Below, piece by piece: positions 8,460-15,373 of a stretch of 35,417 bases of DNA. Source of the stretch: Mycobacterium szulgai (GTDB lineage Bacteria; Actinomycetota; Actinomycetes; Mycobacteriales; Mycobacteriaceae); NCBI RefSeq assembly GCF_002116635.1, contig NZ_LQPW01000168.1, positions 1 to 35,417 of the forward strand, given 5' to 3'. How positions within the stretch are numbered: position 1 is the first letter of the stretch; each line of letters begins with the position of its first letter. Under the pieces are notes generated by a model. That model was not told the DNA's origin and made no database searches. It saw nothing but the letters and a program-made list of their open reading frames with translations. The position numbers and the translations under genes are program-made.

Positions 8460-9488
8460 ATGTCGGTGGTGCGCGGGACGGCGCTCTCGAACTACCCCAG
8501 CCTGGTAGCAGAGCTCGGCGGCGACCCGGCCGCGCTGCTGCGCGCGGCCGGCATCCGGGAACAGGATGTTGGCAACTACGACGCATTCGTTCCGTTCCGC
8601 GCGGCGATCAGGGCGGCCGAATCGGCCGCCGCGGCAACGGCCACACCGGATTTCGGCCGCCGTCTGGCACAGCGGCAAAGCATCGAGATCCTCGGCCCGG
8701 TCGGCGTCGCGGCCCGCACCGCCGCGACGGTGGCCGACGCGCTGGCGATCTTCAACACCTTCATGGCGGCCTACAGCCCGGTGATCTCCATCGAGATCAC
8801 CCCGGTGGCCGACCCCGAACGCTCATTCATCGCACTCGAGTACCTGCTGGACGAACCGATCCCGCACCCGCAGACGCTGGAACTGGCGATGGGCGTCTCG
8901 CTCGGGGTGTTTCACCTGCTCATGGGCAGCACCTACGCGCCACTGTCGGTGCATCTGCCGCACGACCCGCTCACACCCGAGGTGAGCTACCTGCAGTACT
9001 TCGGCTGCACGCCCTACTTCGGCGAACCCCGCGGCGGTTTCACGGTGCGTACGGTCGACCTGAGCCGGCCGCTGAACCGCGACGACATCGCTCACCGCGC
9101 GGTCGTCGACTACCTGAGCAGCATCACCCCGCTGGGCGCGGGAATCGTGGAGTCGGTGCGCACCATCGTCCGCCAACTCCTGCCGACCGGGGCGGCCACC
9201 CTCGACGTGGTCGCCGAGCAGTTCCATCTACATCCGAAAACCCTGCAACGCAGGCTGGCTGACGAGGCCACCACGTTCGCCGCGGTGGTCGACGAGGTAC
9301 GCCGGAATGCCGCCGATCGCTACCTGCGCACCACCGGGATGGGCCTGTCGCACTTGGCCCGGGAACTGGGTTACGCCGAGCAGAGCGTACTGACCCGGTC
9401 ATGCAAGAGGTGGTTTGGCATCGGCCCCGCCGCTTACCGGGTGCAGACCCGCATGCCGGCCCCTTTGATAACCGTCGCGAAGGCTTGA
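8460..9488 (+). CDS. AraC-family transcriptional regulator (Rv3736-type)
   Basis: A 342-residue regulator. The N-terminal two-thirds matches the arabinose-binding-like domain found in OruR/VirS-type AraC proteins (SNYPSLVAELGGDPAALLRAAGI, later LPHDPLTPEVSYLQYFGCTPYFG). The C-terminal 100 residues hold two helix-turn-helix units (FHLHPKTLQRRLADEATTFAAVVDEVRR and MGLSHLARELGYAEQSVLTRSCKRWFG). Proteins of this type usually activate neighbouring lipid or oxidoreductase genes by binding direct repeats. GAGGG stands eight bases before the ATG. It is divergent from tgs2. Possible targets are tgs2 and the monooxygenase/acyltransferase operon, which has direct repeats upstream (14807-14843). Confidence 0.93.
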   Translation: MSVVRGTALSNYPSLVAELGGDPAALLRAAGIREQDVGNYDAFVPFRAAIRAAESAAAATATPDFGRRLAQRQSIEILGPVGVAARTAATVADALAIFNTFMAAYSPVISIEITPVADPERSFIALEYLLDEPIPHPQTLELAMGVSLGVFHLLMGSTYAPLSVHLPHDPLTPEVSYLQYFGCTPYFGEPRGGFTVRTVDLSRPLNRDDIAHRAVVDYLSSITPLGAGIVESVRTIVRQLLPTGAATLDVVAEQFHLHPKTLQRRLADEATTFAAVVDEVRRNAADRYLRTTGMGLSHLARELGYAEQSVLTRSCKRWFGIGPAAYRVQTRMPAPLITVAKA

Positions 9489-9495
9489 CGCCTTC

Positions 9496-9786
9496 CTACC
9501 CGCCCCATTTGGCGGCTTCGGCCATGTCGCGGGCGTTCATCGCCAGGGTGTTGGACTCATGCGTGCTGGCCATCGATTGGTAGGCCCGCACCAGGTCCTC
9601 GGTGGCCTGGTTCCACTGAGTTTGCCAACCCTGGTATGTCATTCCGGTGTCACCCTGCCACGCATTCGACAACGCGGTCTGTTCGCTGGCGATGTCGGCC
9701 GCCATGCTTTGCAGTGTGCCTGCGTAGCCTGACATTTCGCCGGCGTGGCCAAGCATCGCCGCGTAGTTGTACATAATCTGTGACAT
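9496..9786 (-). CDS. EsxH/EsxR-like WXG100 protein
   Basis: A 96-residue WXG100 protein, the CFP-10/ESAT-6-like substrate of a type VII system. The turn motif is AWQGDTG, with Trp43 and Gly45. The sequence is close to both EsxH (TB10.4) and EsxR as I remember them. DIASEQ, YQGWQTQWNQA and AYQSM fit EsxR better, so it belongs to the ESX-3-derived set. The ATG at 9786 (MSQIMYNY) has AAAGGG six bases upstream; the GTG one codon earlier is less likely. It is the last gene of a PE-PPE-EsxG/S-EsxH/R cassette and should form a heterodimer with the product of the preceding gene. Confidence 0.95.
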   Translation of the reverse strand: MSQIMYNYAAMLGHAGEMSGYAGTLQSMAADIASEQTALSNAWQGDTGMTYQGWQTQWNQATEDLVRAYQSMASTHESNTLAMNARDMAEAAKWGG

Positions 9787-9816
9787 CACAAGCCCTTTCG
9801 TGTTTGGTGAGGTGGC

Positions 9817-10110
9817 TCAGAAGCCGGTGTAGGAGGACGCGGCGGCGGCGTCGGCGGCCACATAGGTGCCCGCGGCATCGCCGAGGTTCGCCTGCGCTAC
9901 ATCGAGCAAGGTGTTGACCTTGGTGGCCGCTTCCACGAACCGGGCGTGCGCGGCCTGGAACGCCGCGGCGGACTCACCTTGGTGAAAGGCTTGCGCCGAC
10001 ATCGCCGACTGCTCGGCCTGTCCGATCGTGTGCCGCATCAATCCCGCCTTCGCGGCGAACGCCGACTGGGAAGCGACCAATTGCGGAATGTGGGCATCCA
10101 ACAAACTCAT
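9817..10110 (-). CDS. EsxG/EsxS-like WXG100 partner protein
   Basis: A 97-residue WXG100-family protein beginning MSLLDAHIPQLVASQ and ending SSYTGF, nearly identical to EsxG/EsxS of M. tuberculosis as I recall them. As in those proteins the usual WxG turn is replaced by HQGES. The C-terminal YVAADAAAA segment carries the export-type tyrosine motif region. The strong AGAGGATCGCT before the ATG fixes the start; in-frame upstream extension has no matching sequence. It lies 30 bp upstream of its EsxH/R-like partner. In the ESX-3 system such pairs are linked to iron and zinc acquisition and to host interference, but this isolated copy has no secretion machinery genes beside it. Confidence 0.95.
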   Translation of the reverse strand: MSLLDAHIPQLVASQSAFAAKAGLMRHTIGQAEQSAMSAQAFHQGESAAAFQAAHARFVEAATKVNTLLDVAQANLGDAAGTYVAADAAAASSYTGF

Positions 10111-10153
10111 AGCGATCCTCTCGGTGTGGGTTTCTCTTCTTCTTTGTTGACGA

Positions 10154-11344
10154 TCAGGCGAATTCCCAGGTGGCGGGCAACATCGGCACCCGTGTCGGGC
10201 CGCTGTACTCGTTGCCGTCCAGCACGGAAATACCGGCGGGTTGCGCATTGTGCTTGCCGGCGGTCCCGGCGTACCCCACCGTGGTGGCCCCGCTCGCAGA
10301 CGGCGACACCGCCGAAACCAGGCTCGCCGCGGGCACCACCGCGGCGGCAGCGGGCAACGGGGTCACCGAGCTTACGGCAGCGGCCCCGACAGCCGCCGGG
10401 GCGGCCGCTACCGATATGCCCGCCGCCTGCAACAGCGAGGTGGCCAGCGGGGCAAGGGCCGGCGGCAACGCGGCCACCAACGCGGCCCCGGCGCCCGTCG
10501 TCACACCGGCCACCAGCGCCTCAGCCGGCGCCCCGCCCTGCACCACCGTGTAGCCCAGCGCGAAAATCATTGGGCCCCATTGGAACAGTGCACTGATTGG
10601 ATCGGTCGTAAAGGCATTGAACATCGCGATCAGATTGCCGATCGGGTCCTGCAGGAAGAGGGCGTCTTCCTTCAAGACCCACAGGTTGAAGTCGATGTAC
10701 ATTTCCAGTGCGAGCTTGGCGAGTTCCCAGATCCAGTTCCACGGGATGTCGCCGAGGGCCGACTGGGTCGTCGTGGTCAGCGCGTCGGCGGCGGGACCGA
10801 CGCCGGGCTTGACTATCAGCGGAGCCGGCGCGGTTGGCGGTGCCGATACTATCGCCGCACTCGCAACCGCCTGATATGCACTCATGGTGGTGGCAGCCTG
10901 AATCCACATTCGCAAGTAGTCTGCTTCATTGATTGCGATCGGAATCGTGTTGATGCCAAAGAAATTCGTCACCAGCAGCACCCCATGGGTGACGTGGTTG
11001 GCGGCCAGCTCCGCCAGCGTCGGCATCGCCGCCAGCGCGGTGACATACGCCGCGGCCGCACTCTCCTGCTGCGCGGCCACGGCAGCGCTGTCGATACTGG
11101 TCTTCGCCAGCCAGGCCAGATACGGCAGGTGCGCCGCAACATAGCTTTCGGCGCTCAGGCCTTGCCATGCTCCGCCCTGCACCGCGGCCAACACGGCAGT
11201 GAGTTCTGCTGCCGTCGAGGCGTATTCGGCGCTCAGCGAGGACCACGATGCCGCCGACGCCAGCAGCGCTTCTGGACCGGGACCCGAAACCAGCAACGCC
11301 GAATGTACCTCCGGCGGTGACGCGACCCAGATGGGTGCCGTCAT
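10154..11344 (-). CDS. PPE family protein (PPE4-like N-terminus, PPW-type C-terminus)
   Basis: A 396-residue PPE protein. The N-terminal 180 residues form the PPE domain, with Pro10-Pro11-Glu12 in IWVASPPEVHS and WQGLSAESYVAAHLPYLAWL. The C-terminus carries GYAGT followed by VPMLPATW, the GFGT and PxxPxxW signatures of the PPE-PPW subfamily. The middle contains alanine-rich hydrophobic segments. The start codon overlaps the PE stop as ATGA, so translation is coupled and the PE and PPE proteins should pair. By position this intact gene corresponds to the PPE66/PPE67 region of M. tuberculosis, where I recall the PPE reading frame as split. EspG3-type chaperone recognition is expected but not encoded here. 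Confidence 0.95.
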   Translation of the reverse strand: MTAPIWVASPPEVHSALLVSGPGPEALLASAASWSSLSAEYASTAAELTAVLAAVQGGAWQGLSAESYVAAHLPYLAWLAKTSIDSAAVAAQQESAAAAYVTALAAMPTLAELAANHVTHGVLLVTNFFGINTIPIAINEADYLRMWIQAATTMSAYQAVASAAIVSAPPTAPAPLIVKPGVGPAADALTTTTQSALGDIPWNWIWELAKLALEMYIDFNLWVLKEDALFLQDPIGNLIAMFNAFTTDPISALFQWGPMIFALGYTVVQGGAPAEALVAGVTTGAGAALVAALPPALAPLATSLLQAAGISVAAAPAAVGAAAVSSVTPLPAAAAVVPAASLVSAVSPSASGATTVGYAGTAGKHNAQPAGISVLDGNEYSGPTRVPMLPATWEFA

Positions 11345-11655
11345 ACCCAGCTGCCGAGCGCGAGGTACGAGGCCACCGCGGCGCCATCGCCGACGGTGTA
11401 GCTGACCCCGGACTCGGCGACGCCGGCCGCCGATCGGCCAAGCTCTTCGATGCCTTCGGCCACCAGCGCGACATGCTCGTCGCCTTTGGCACTGAATTCG
11501 GCGGCGGTTTGCAGCGACACCGGATCCGCCGCTGGCGGTACCACTGCCGTGATGAGGGGCGCCACCGCGGCTTGCGCCGCGACCAGTCGCATGGTCAGCG
11601 CTTCCACCGCAGCACTGGCCGCGGCCAAACCTTCCGGAACTACTTGCAGCGTCAT
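11341..11655 (-). CDS. PE family protein (PE5-like)
   Basis: A 104-residue PE-only protein starting MTLQVVPEGLAAASAAVEAL, with the Pro7-Glu8 motif and TAVVPPAADPVSLQTAAEFSAKG. It closely resembles PE5 of the ESX-3 locus. It has no PGRS or other C-terminal extension. AAGGAG eight bases upstream favours the ATG at 11655 over a GTG three codons earlier. First gene of the four-gene cassette; its stop overlaps the PPE start (ATGA). The promoter region upstream contains a 21-bp perfect palindrome over a TTGACA -35. Confidence 0.94.
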   Translation of the reverse strand: MTLQVVPEGLAAASAAVEALTMRLVAAQAAVAPLITAVVPPAADPVSLQTAAEFSAKGDEHVALVAEGIEELGRSAAGVAESGVSYTVGDGAAVASYLALGSWV

Positions 11656-11756
11656 TCCCGACACTCCTTTGGACGCGTTTCACCAGGCCGCAAGCCCGAA
11701 GGTTTTCGGTCGCGGCCGCTTATTGCACAGATGTCGGGAAATAAATCTCACGGATC

Positions 11757-11777
11757 GTAACTATTGTCAATAGTTAC
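11757..11777 (-). promoter_or_regulatory. 21-bp perfect palindrome over the -35 of the PE-PPE-Esx cassette
   Basis: Two perfect 10-base arms, GTAACTATTG and its complement, flank a single T. On the minus strand the centre of the palindrome contains TTGACA (11770 to 11765). With a spacer of 17-18 bases this leads to GATTTAT near 11741-11747. The arrangement looks like a dimeric repressor operator on a sigma-A-type -35. It does not resemble the IdeR iron box or the Zur box I recall for ESX-3. Confidence 0.7.
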
Positions 11778-11783
11778 CGAAGG

Positions 11784-11797
11784 CTACGGTCCCGTAG
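11784..11797. repeat. Small inverted repeat CTACGG-TC-CCGTAG
   Basis: A perfect 6-2-6 inverted repeat between the acyltransferase terminator and the 21-bp palindrome. It could be an accessory site for the same promoter region. No function can be assigned. Confidence 0.35.
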
Positions 11798-11799
11798 GT

Positions 11800-11833
11800 A
11801 AAAATGACGCTGGCGTAAGGATTTACCCAGCGT
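11800..11833 (-). terminator. Intrinsic-type terminator of the monooxygenase/acyltransferase operon
   Basis: On the minus strand the arm ACGCTGG-GTAA pairs with TTAC-(bulged G)-CCAGCGT (11807-11833). It is followed by CATTTTTACC, a short U-run. The hairpin begins 12 bases after the acyltransferase stop, so it would end that transcript before the PE promoter. Confidence 0.7.
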
Positions 11834-11845
11834 GCATCGCTGCGG

Positions 11846-13201
11846 CTAGAGGCCGACGGCTCGCTCCAGTTCCTTCAGCGACGTCTCCAGGTGGCTGAGC
11901 ACCCGTTGCAGGTGCGGCACGCTGCGGCGGCATCCCACGACACCGAAGTCCAGGGTGTCGGCGGTACCGGTCAACGTGATGTTGAGGGCCTGTCCGTTGA
12001 GCGCCAGCGACATCGGGTAGTTGCCGACCAGCCGGGCGCCGTTGAAGTAGCGCGGCTCACGCACCCCGGGCACATTGGAGATGCATACGTTGAACGGCGG
12101 CGGAGTCGCCTTGGCCAGTCCGGGCAGCACATTGATCGCAGCCGGGCTCAGCAATGCCATCGAGAGCGCCAGCGCTTGCGCCCGGGGCAATTGGGCCAGC
12201 ACCTTCTTGTTGTCGCGCATCGAATTGTGGATCGCCTCAAGACGCTGCGCCGGATCGTCGAGGTGAGTCGCCAGGTTGCACAGCACAGCCCCAACCATGT
12301 TGCCGCCGAGCGCATCTCGCTCGTTGCGCAGGCTCACCGGGACCATGGCCACCAGCGGTGCGTCCGGCAGTGCGTCGTATTCGTCGAGATAGGTACGCAA
12401 CGCGCCGGCACACATCGCCAGCACGACGTCGTTGAGGCTCACTCCGGCCGCGTCTTTGACCCACTGGACCCGGTCCAGCTCCCACGACTCGGCGGCGCAC
12501 CGCCGCGCTCCCCCGACCGGAACGTTCAGCATGGTGCGCGGTGCGCCGAAGGGCAGCGTCAACTGCTGCTCCAGTAGCGCGGCGCGGGCGAGTCGTAACG
12601 TCGAAGGAGCAAGCCCGGCAACAGATCCCAGCACGCCGCCCACCTGCTGCAGTACGTTTCGCTTCCCTTGCGTGGTCGCCACTGGCGGCACCGGCGACCA
12701 CGTCGCCCGGAAATCCCGGTCGGTGGGTTCGGTGGGTAGCGACTGCCGCATCAGCGCGAGCCCGGAAACCCCGTCGACCAAGGCGTGATGGATCTTGGAA
12801 TAGATCGCGAAGCGTCCGTCGCGCAGGCCTTCGATCACGTGTGTTTCCCACAGTGGACGATGCCGGTCGAGCAGGTTGGAATGCAGCCGCGAAGTCAGCT
12901 CCAGTAACTCGCGTACCCGTCCCGGCGCCGGCAGTGCGGACCGCCGCACGTGGTAACCGAGGTCTACGTCGTCGTCGGTGGACCAACCGACGTTGGTCAG
13001 CGCGCCACGAAAGGAACTGGGCCGCTTGCGAAACAGGGGCGAGACGTCGGTGCATTCCAGCATCGCCCGGTGCGTTTCGCGGACGAAGCCGCGTCCGGCA
13101 CCCACCGGCGGCTCGAACAGCTGCAACGAGCCGACATGCAGCGGATGCTCACGCGATTCTGCGGACAAGAACAGCGCGTCGACCGGTGACATCAATTCCA
13201 T
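11846..13201 (-). CDS. WS/DGAT acyltransferase (Rv3740c-type)
   Basis: A 451-residue wax ester synthase / diacylglycerol acyltransferase paralogous to the Tgs2 at 7006. The catalytic motif is IHHALVDGVS, with His138, His139 and Asp143. The conserved DRHRPLWETHVIEGL, NVCISNVPGV and VVGCRRSVPHL segments are all present. It should transfer an acyl group from acyl-CoA to a lipid alcohol. An excellent AAGGAG stands six bases before the ATG. It follows the monooxygenase by 27 bp and ends in a hairpin terminator. A Baeyer-Villiger-type oxygenase produces esters or alcohols, so the acyltransferase may act on its product; that is inference. By position it corresponds to Rv3740c. Confidence 0.92.
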   Translation of the reverse strand: MELMSPVDALFLSAESREHPLHVGSLQLFEPPVGAGRGFVRETHRAMLECTDVSPLFRKRPSSFRGALTNVGWSTDDDVDLGYHVRRSALPAPGRVRELLELTSRLHSNLLDRHRPLWETHVIEGLRDGRFAIYSKIHHALVDGVSGLALMRQSLPTEPTDRDFRATWSPVPPVATTQGKRNVLQQVGGVLGSVAGLAPSTLRLARAALLEQQLTLPFGAPRTMLNVPVGGARRCAAESWELDRVQWVKDAAGVSLNDVVLAMCAGALRTYLDEYDALPDAPLVAMVPVSLRNERDALGGNMVGAVLCNLATHLDDPAQRLEAIHNSMRDNKKVLAQLPRAQALALSMALLSPAAINVLPGLAKATPPPFNVCISNVPGVREPRYFNGARLVGNYPMSLALNGQALNITLTGTADTLDFGVVGCRRSVPHLQRVLSHLETSLKELERAVGL

Positions 13202-13228
13202 CGTGTGCTCCTTGTGAGTTAGCCGGTG

Positions 13229-14722
13229 CTACCCTGCCAACGCCGGTTCAGGTAGATCGGCTGAGTTGGTGAAACGCAGGCGGTCGTCGTCGACCGGCCC
13301 CTCGCGCAACATCTTTCGATCCGCTCGGTAGTCCATGCAGGTTCGCCATGGCCCTTCGGTCCCCTGGTGCGGCAATTGGCCGGCGGCTCGCCTGGCATAA
13401 CCGGAGGTGATTTCCAGTAGCGGCCGCGTGGGCATCGATTCGGGCAGTTGCGGATAGCAGATCGTGTGGCCGTGCGCGTCCATGTGTGCCAACAGCCGGC
13501 AGAAATGTTCACACACCAGGCCGACTTTCAGCGTCCATGACGAATTGGTGTAGCCGAAGACATAGGCGAAGTTGGGCACATCGCTGAGCAGAAAGCCTTT
13601 GAAGGCAACCTTTTCCGAGACTTTGACCGCGACGCCGTCCACGGAAAGCTCGATGCCGCCGAAGGCCAGCAGGTTCAGACCCGTCGCGGTGACGATGATG
13701 TCGGCCCTAAGTTCCTCTCCCGATTGCAACCGGATGCCCGTTTCGGTGAAGGTGTCGATTCGGTCGGTGACCACCGACGCCCGGCCATCGCGGATGGCCC
13801 GGAACATATCGGCATCCGGCACGGCACACAGGCGCTGATCCCACGGGTTGTAGGCGGGCCGGAAGTGCTCGTCGACCGGATAGCCGGCCGGCAGCTGCTT
13901 GGCGTTGAGGTGGCGGATCAGCCGGCGTGCGGCCCCGGGATACTGCTGGCACAACCGCCAGACCACCCGTTGTTTGAGGATGTTCTTGCGGCGGGTAAGT
14001 GCGAAAGCCCGGTCACGGCCGACCAGCTTGGGCAGGGCGTTGGCGATGCGGTCCTCGGATGGCACCGGCACGATGTAAGTCGGCGAGCGCTGCAGCATAG
14101 TCACATGCCCGGCGGTCTCGGCCATGGCGGGCATCAGCGTGACCGCGGTCGCGCCGCTGCCGATGATCACCACCCGCTTACCGCGGTAGTCCAGGTCCTC
14201 GGGCCAGTGCTGCGGGTGCACGATCTGCCCGGTAAACCGTTCGCGGCCAGGGAATTCCGGGGTGAAGCCCTCGTCGTAGCGGTAGTAGCCGCTGGCGCAG
14301 AAGAACCATCCGCAGCTCATCGTCAGGTGCTCGCCGGTGTCTTGACGCTCGATCTCGACCAGCCACCGGGCGTCCTGAGTGTGCCATTCCGCCGCGATCA
14401 CCTTGTGCCCGAACCTTATTGCCTCCCTGATGCCGTCCTGCGCAACCGTCTCACGCAGGTAGGACATGATGGCGTCGGCACTGGCGATCGCCTTGTCGTC
14501 CTCCCAGGCCTTGAACTCATAGCTGAACGTGTGCAGATCGGAATCGGAGCGAATTCCCGGATAGCGGAACAGGTCCCAGGTGCCGCCGATGTCGTCGCGT
14601 GCCTCAACGATCGCAAATGTCTTGGCGGGCTGCATGGTCTGCAGGTAGTGGGCAGCGCCGATGCCCGAGATGCCGGCACCAACGATCAACACGTCGACGT
14701 GTTCGAGGCTGCTGGAGTTCAT
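13229..14722 (-). CDS. FAD/NADPH-dependent Baeyer-Villiger-type monooxygenase (Rv3741c-Rv3742c region)
   Basis: A 497-residue flavoprotein monooxygenase of the EthA/MymA kind. The FAD-binding motif is GAGISG (residues 15-20) and the NADPH-binding motif is GSGATA (188-193). Between them lies the Baeyer-Villiger fingerprint F-x-G-x3-H-x3-W-P (FTGQIVHPQHWP, 163-174). It inserts oxygen next to a ketone or oxidises a sulfur or nitrogen, using NADPH. The single intact frame covers a region I recall as two separate oxidoreductase genes, Rv3741c and Rv3742c, in M. tuberculosis. AGGA precedes the ATG by seven bases. It is first in an operon with the WS/DGAT gene, and two direct repeats lie 85-121 bp upstream. 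Confidence 0.92.
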   Translation of the reverse strand: MNSSSLEHVDVLIVGAGISGIGAAHYLQTMQPAKTFAIVEARDDIGGTWDLFRYPGIRSDSDLHTFSYEFKAWEDDKAIASADAIMSYLRETVAQDGIREAIRFGHKVIAAEWHTQDARWLVEIERQDTGEHLTMSCGWFFCASGYYRYDEGFTPEFPGRERFTGQIVHPQHWPEDLDYRGKRVVIIGSGATAVTLMPAMAETAGHVTMLQRSPTYIVPVPSEDRIANALPKLVGRDRAFALTRRKNILKQRVVWRLCQQYPGAARRLIRHLNAKQLPAGYPVDEHFRPAYNPWDQRLCAVPDADMFRAIRDGRASVVTDRIDTFTETGIRLQSGEELRADIIVTATGLNLLAFGGIELSVDGVAVKVSEKVAFKGFLLSDVPNFAYVFGYTNSSWTLKVGLVCEHFCRLLAHMDAHGHTICYPQLPESMPTRPLLEITSGYARRAAGQLPHQGTEGPWRTCMDYRADRKMLREGPVDDDRLRFTNSADLPEPALAG

Positions 14723-14806
14723 GGGTGCGTCCTGTTCGGGTTCTCCCCCGAACTCCTCTGTCCGGGGCGGTACTACCCACAGTGCCGCAGCACCAGCTCA
14801 ATCGTC

Positions 14807-14843
14807 TTGACAGCAGAGGACAAATTTTTGACAGTTGAGGACA
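14807..14843 (-). promoter_or_regulatory. Two 16-bp direct repeats, 21-bp period, upstream of the monooxygenase operon
   Basis: TTGACAGCAGAGGACA (14807-14822) and TTGACAGTTGAGGACA (14828-14843) differ at only two positions. They start 21 bases apart, two helical turns. Direct repeats on one face of the helix are what AraC-family activators bind, so this is a candidate activator site for the gene at 14722. The second repeat ends three bases from the stop codon of the exported protein gene. Confidence 0.6.
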
Positions 14844-14846
14844 GCG

Positions 14847-15266
14847 CTAGCCGACCGGTGTGACGCCTGCGGTGGAGATCGTGAAGCCGCGGCCTCCCGT
14901 GACGGTACAGGTGACCCCGCTGGGTTCCGACCGGCAATTGAACGGGCCGAGCCCGGCGGTCATGCCGTAGGCCAGGGTCGGGGTTCCTTGGCCCGCGTTG
15001 CCCAGGCAGGTCTCGCCCGTGCAGGTCTTGAACGATCCGTCGGTGGCCATCCGCACCGATTGCGGCGGCGAGTCGGTCTGACAATACGTTTCATCGCCTA
15101 TGCCACTGCCGCGGTGGTAGTTGATCTCGCAGCCCAGGTTGTGCGAGGGAGCCAGGAAGGAACACCAGGTCGATGTACAGACCGGGTTGTCGGCGGCGGC
15201 CTGCGGGACCCCCAGCCAAGCGCCGGCAAAGACGACCGCCAGCGCGGTGATGATTGTTCGATACAC
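14847..15266 (-). CDS. Small exported protein of unknown function
   Basis: A 139-residue secreted protein. The first 27 residues (YRTIITALAVVFAGAWLGVPQAAA) are a Sec signal peptide with a probable cut at AAA-DN. The mature part has six cysteines (CTSTWC, GCEIN, YCQT, CTGETC and later FNC, TC), which suggests a disulfide-stabilised extracellular domain. I do not recognise a named family; several mycobacterial exported proteins share this layout. The GTG at 15266 is chosen because GGGGAGG lies four bases upstream and the signal peptide begins directly there; the longer frame to 15359 would run back through the inverted repeat. It is divergent from the reductase gene at 15374, and a perfect inverted repeat occupies the space between. 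Confidence 0.82.
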   Translation of the reverse strand: MYRTIITALAVVFAGAWLGVPQAAADNPVCTSTWCSFLAPSHNLGCEINYHRGSGIGDETYCQTDSPPQSVRMATDGSFKTCTGETCLGNAGQGTPTLAYGMTAGLGPFNCRSEPSGVTCTVTGGRGFTISTAGVTPVG

Positions 15267-15291
15267 AGTGCCTCCCCAGTATCCCCAGTGT

Positions 15292-15351
15292 CGCGAGCGT
15301 AACGCCACGGCGAGATTCGCGTTTGTTTTTCGCGGTGGCGTTACGCTCGCG
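15292..15351. repeat. Perfect 17-bp inverted repeat between divergent genes
   Basis: CGCGAGCGTAACGCCAC (15292-15308) and its exact complement (15335-15351) are separated by 26 bases. Each arm reads TACGCT, a TANNNT-type -10, in the outward direction. The element may therefore be a symmetric divergent promoter, an operator, or a REP-like palindromic element. The 60-bp element fills most of the space between the two genes. Confidence 0.75.
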
Positions 15352-15373
15352 CTAAGCAAGCAAGGAGGTCACG

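Noticed and set aside
14847..15359. Longer start (15359) for the exported protein
   Set aside because: It would translate the inverted repeat and bury the signal peptide; GGGGAGG before the GTG at 15266 is decisive.
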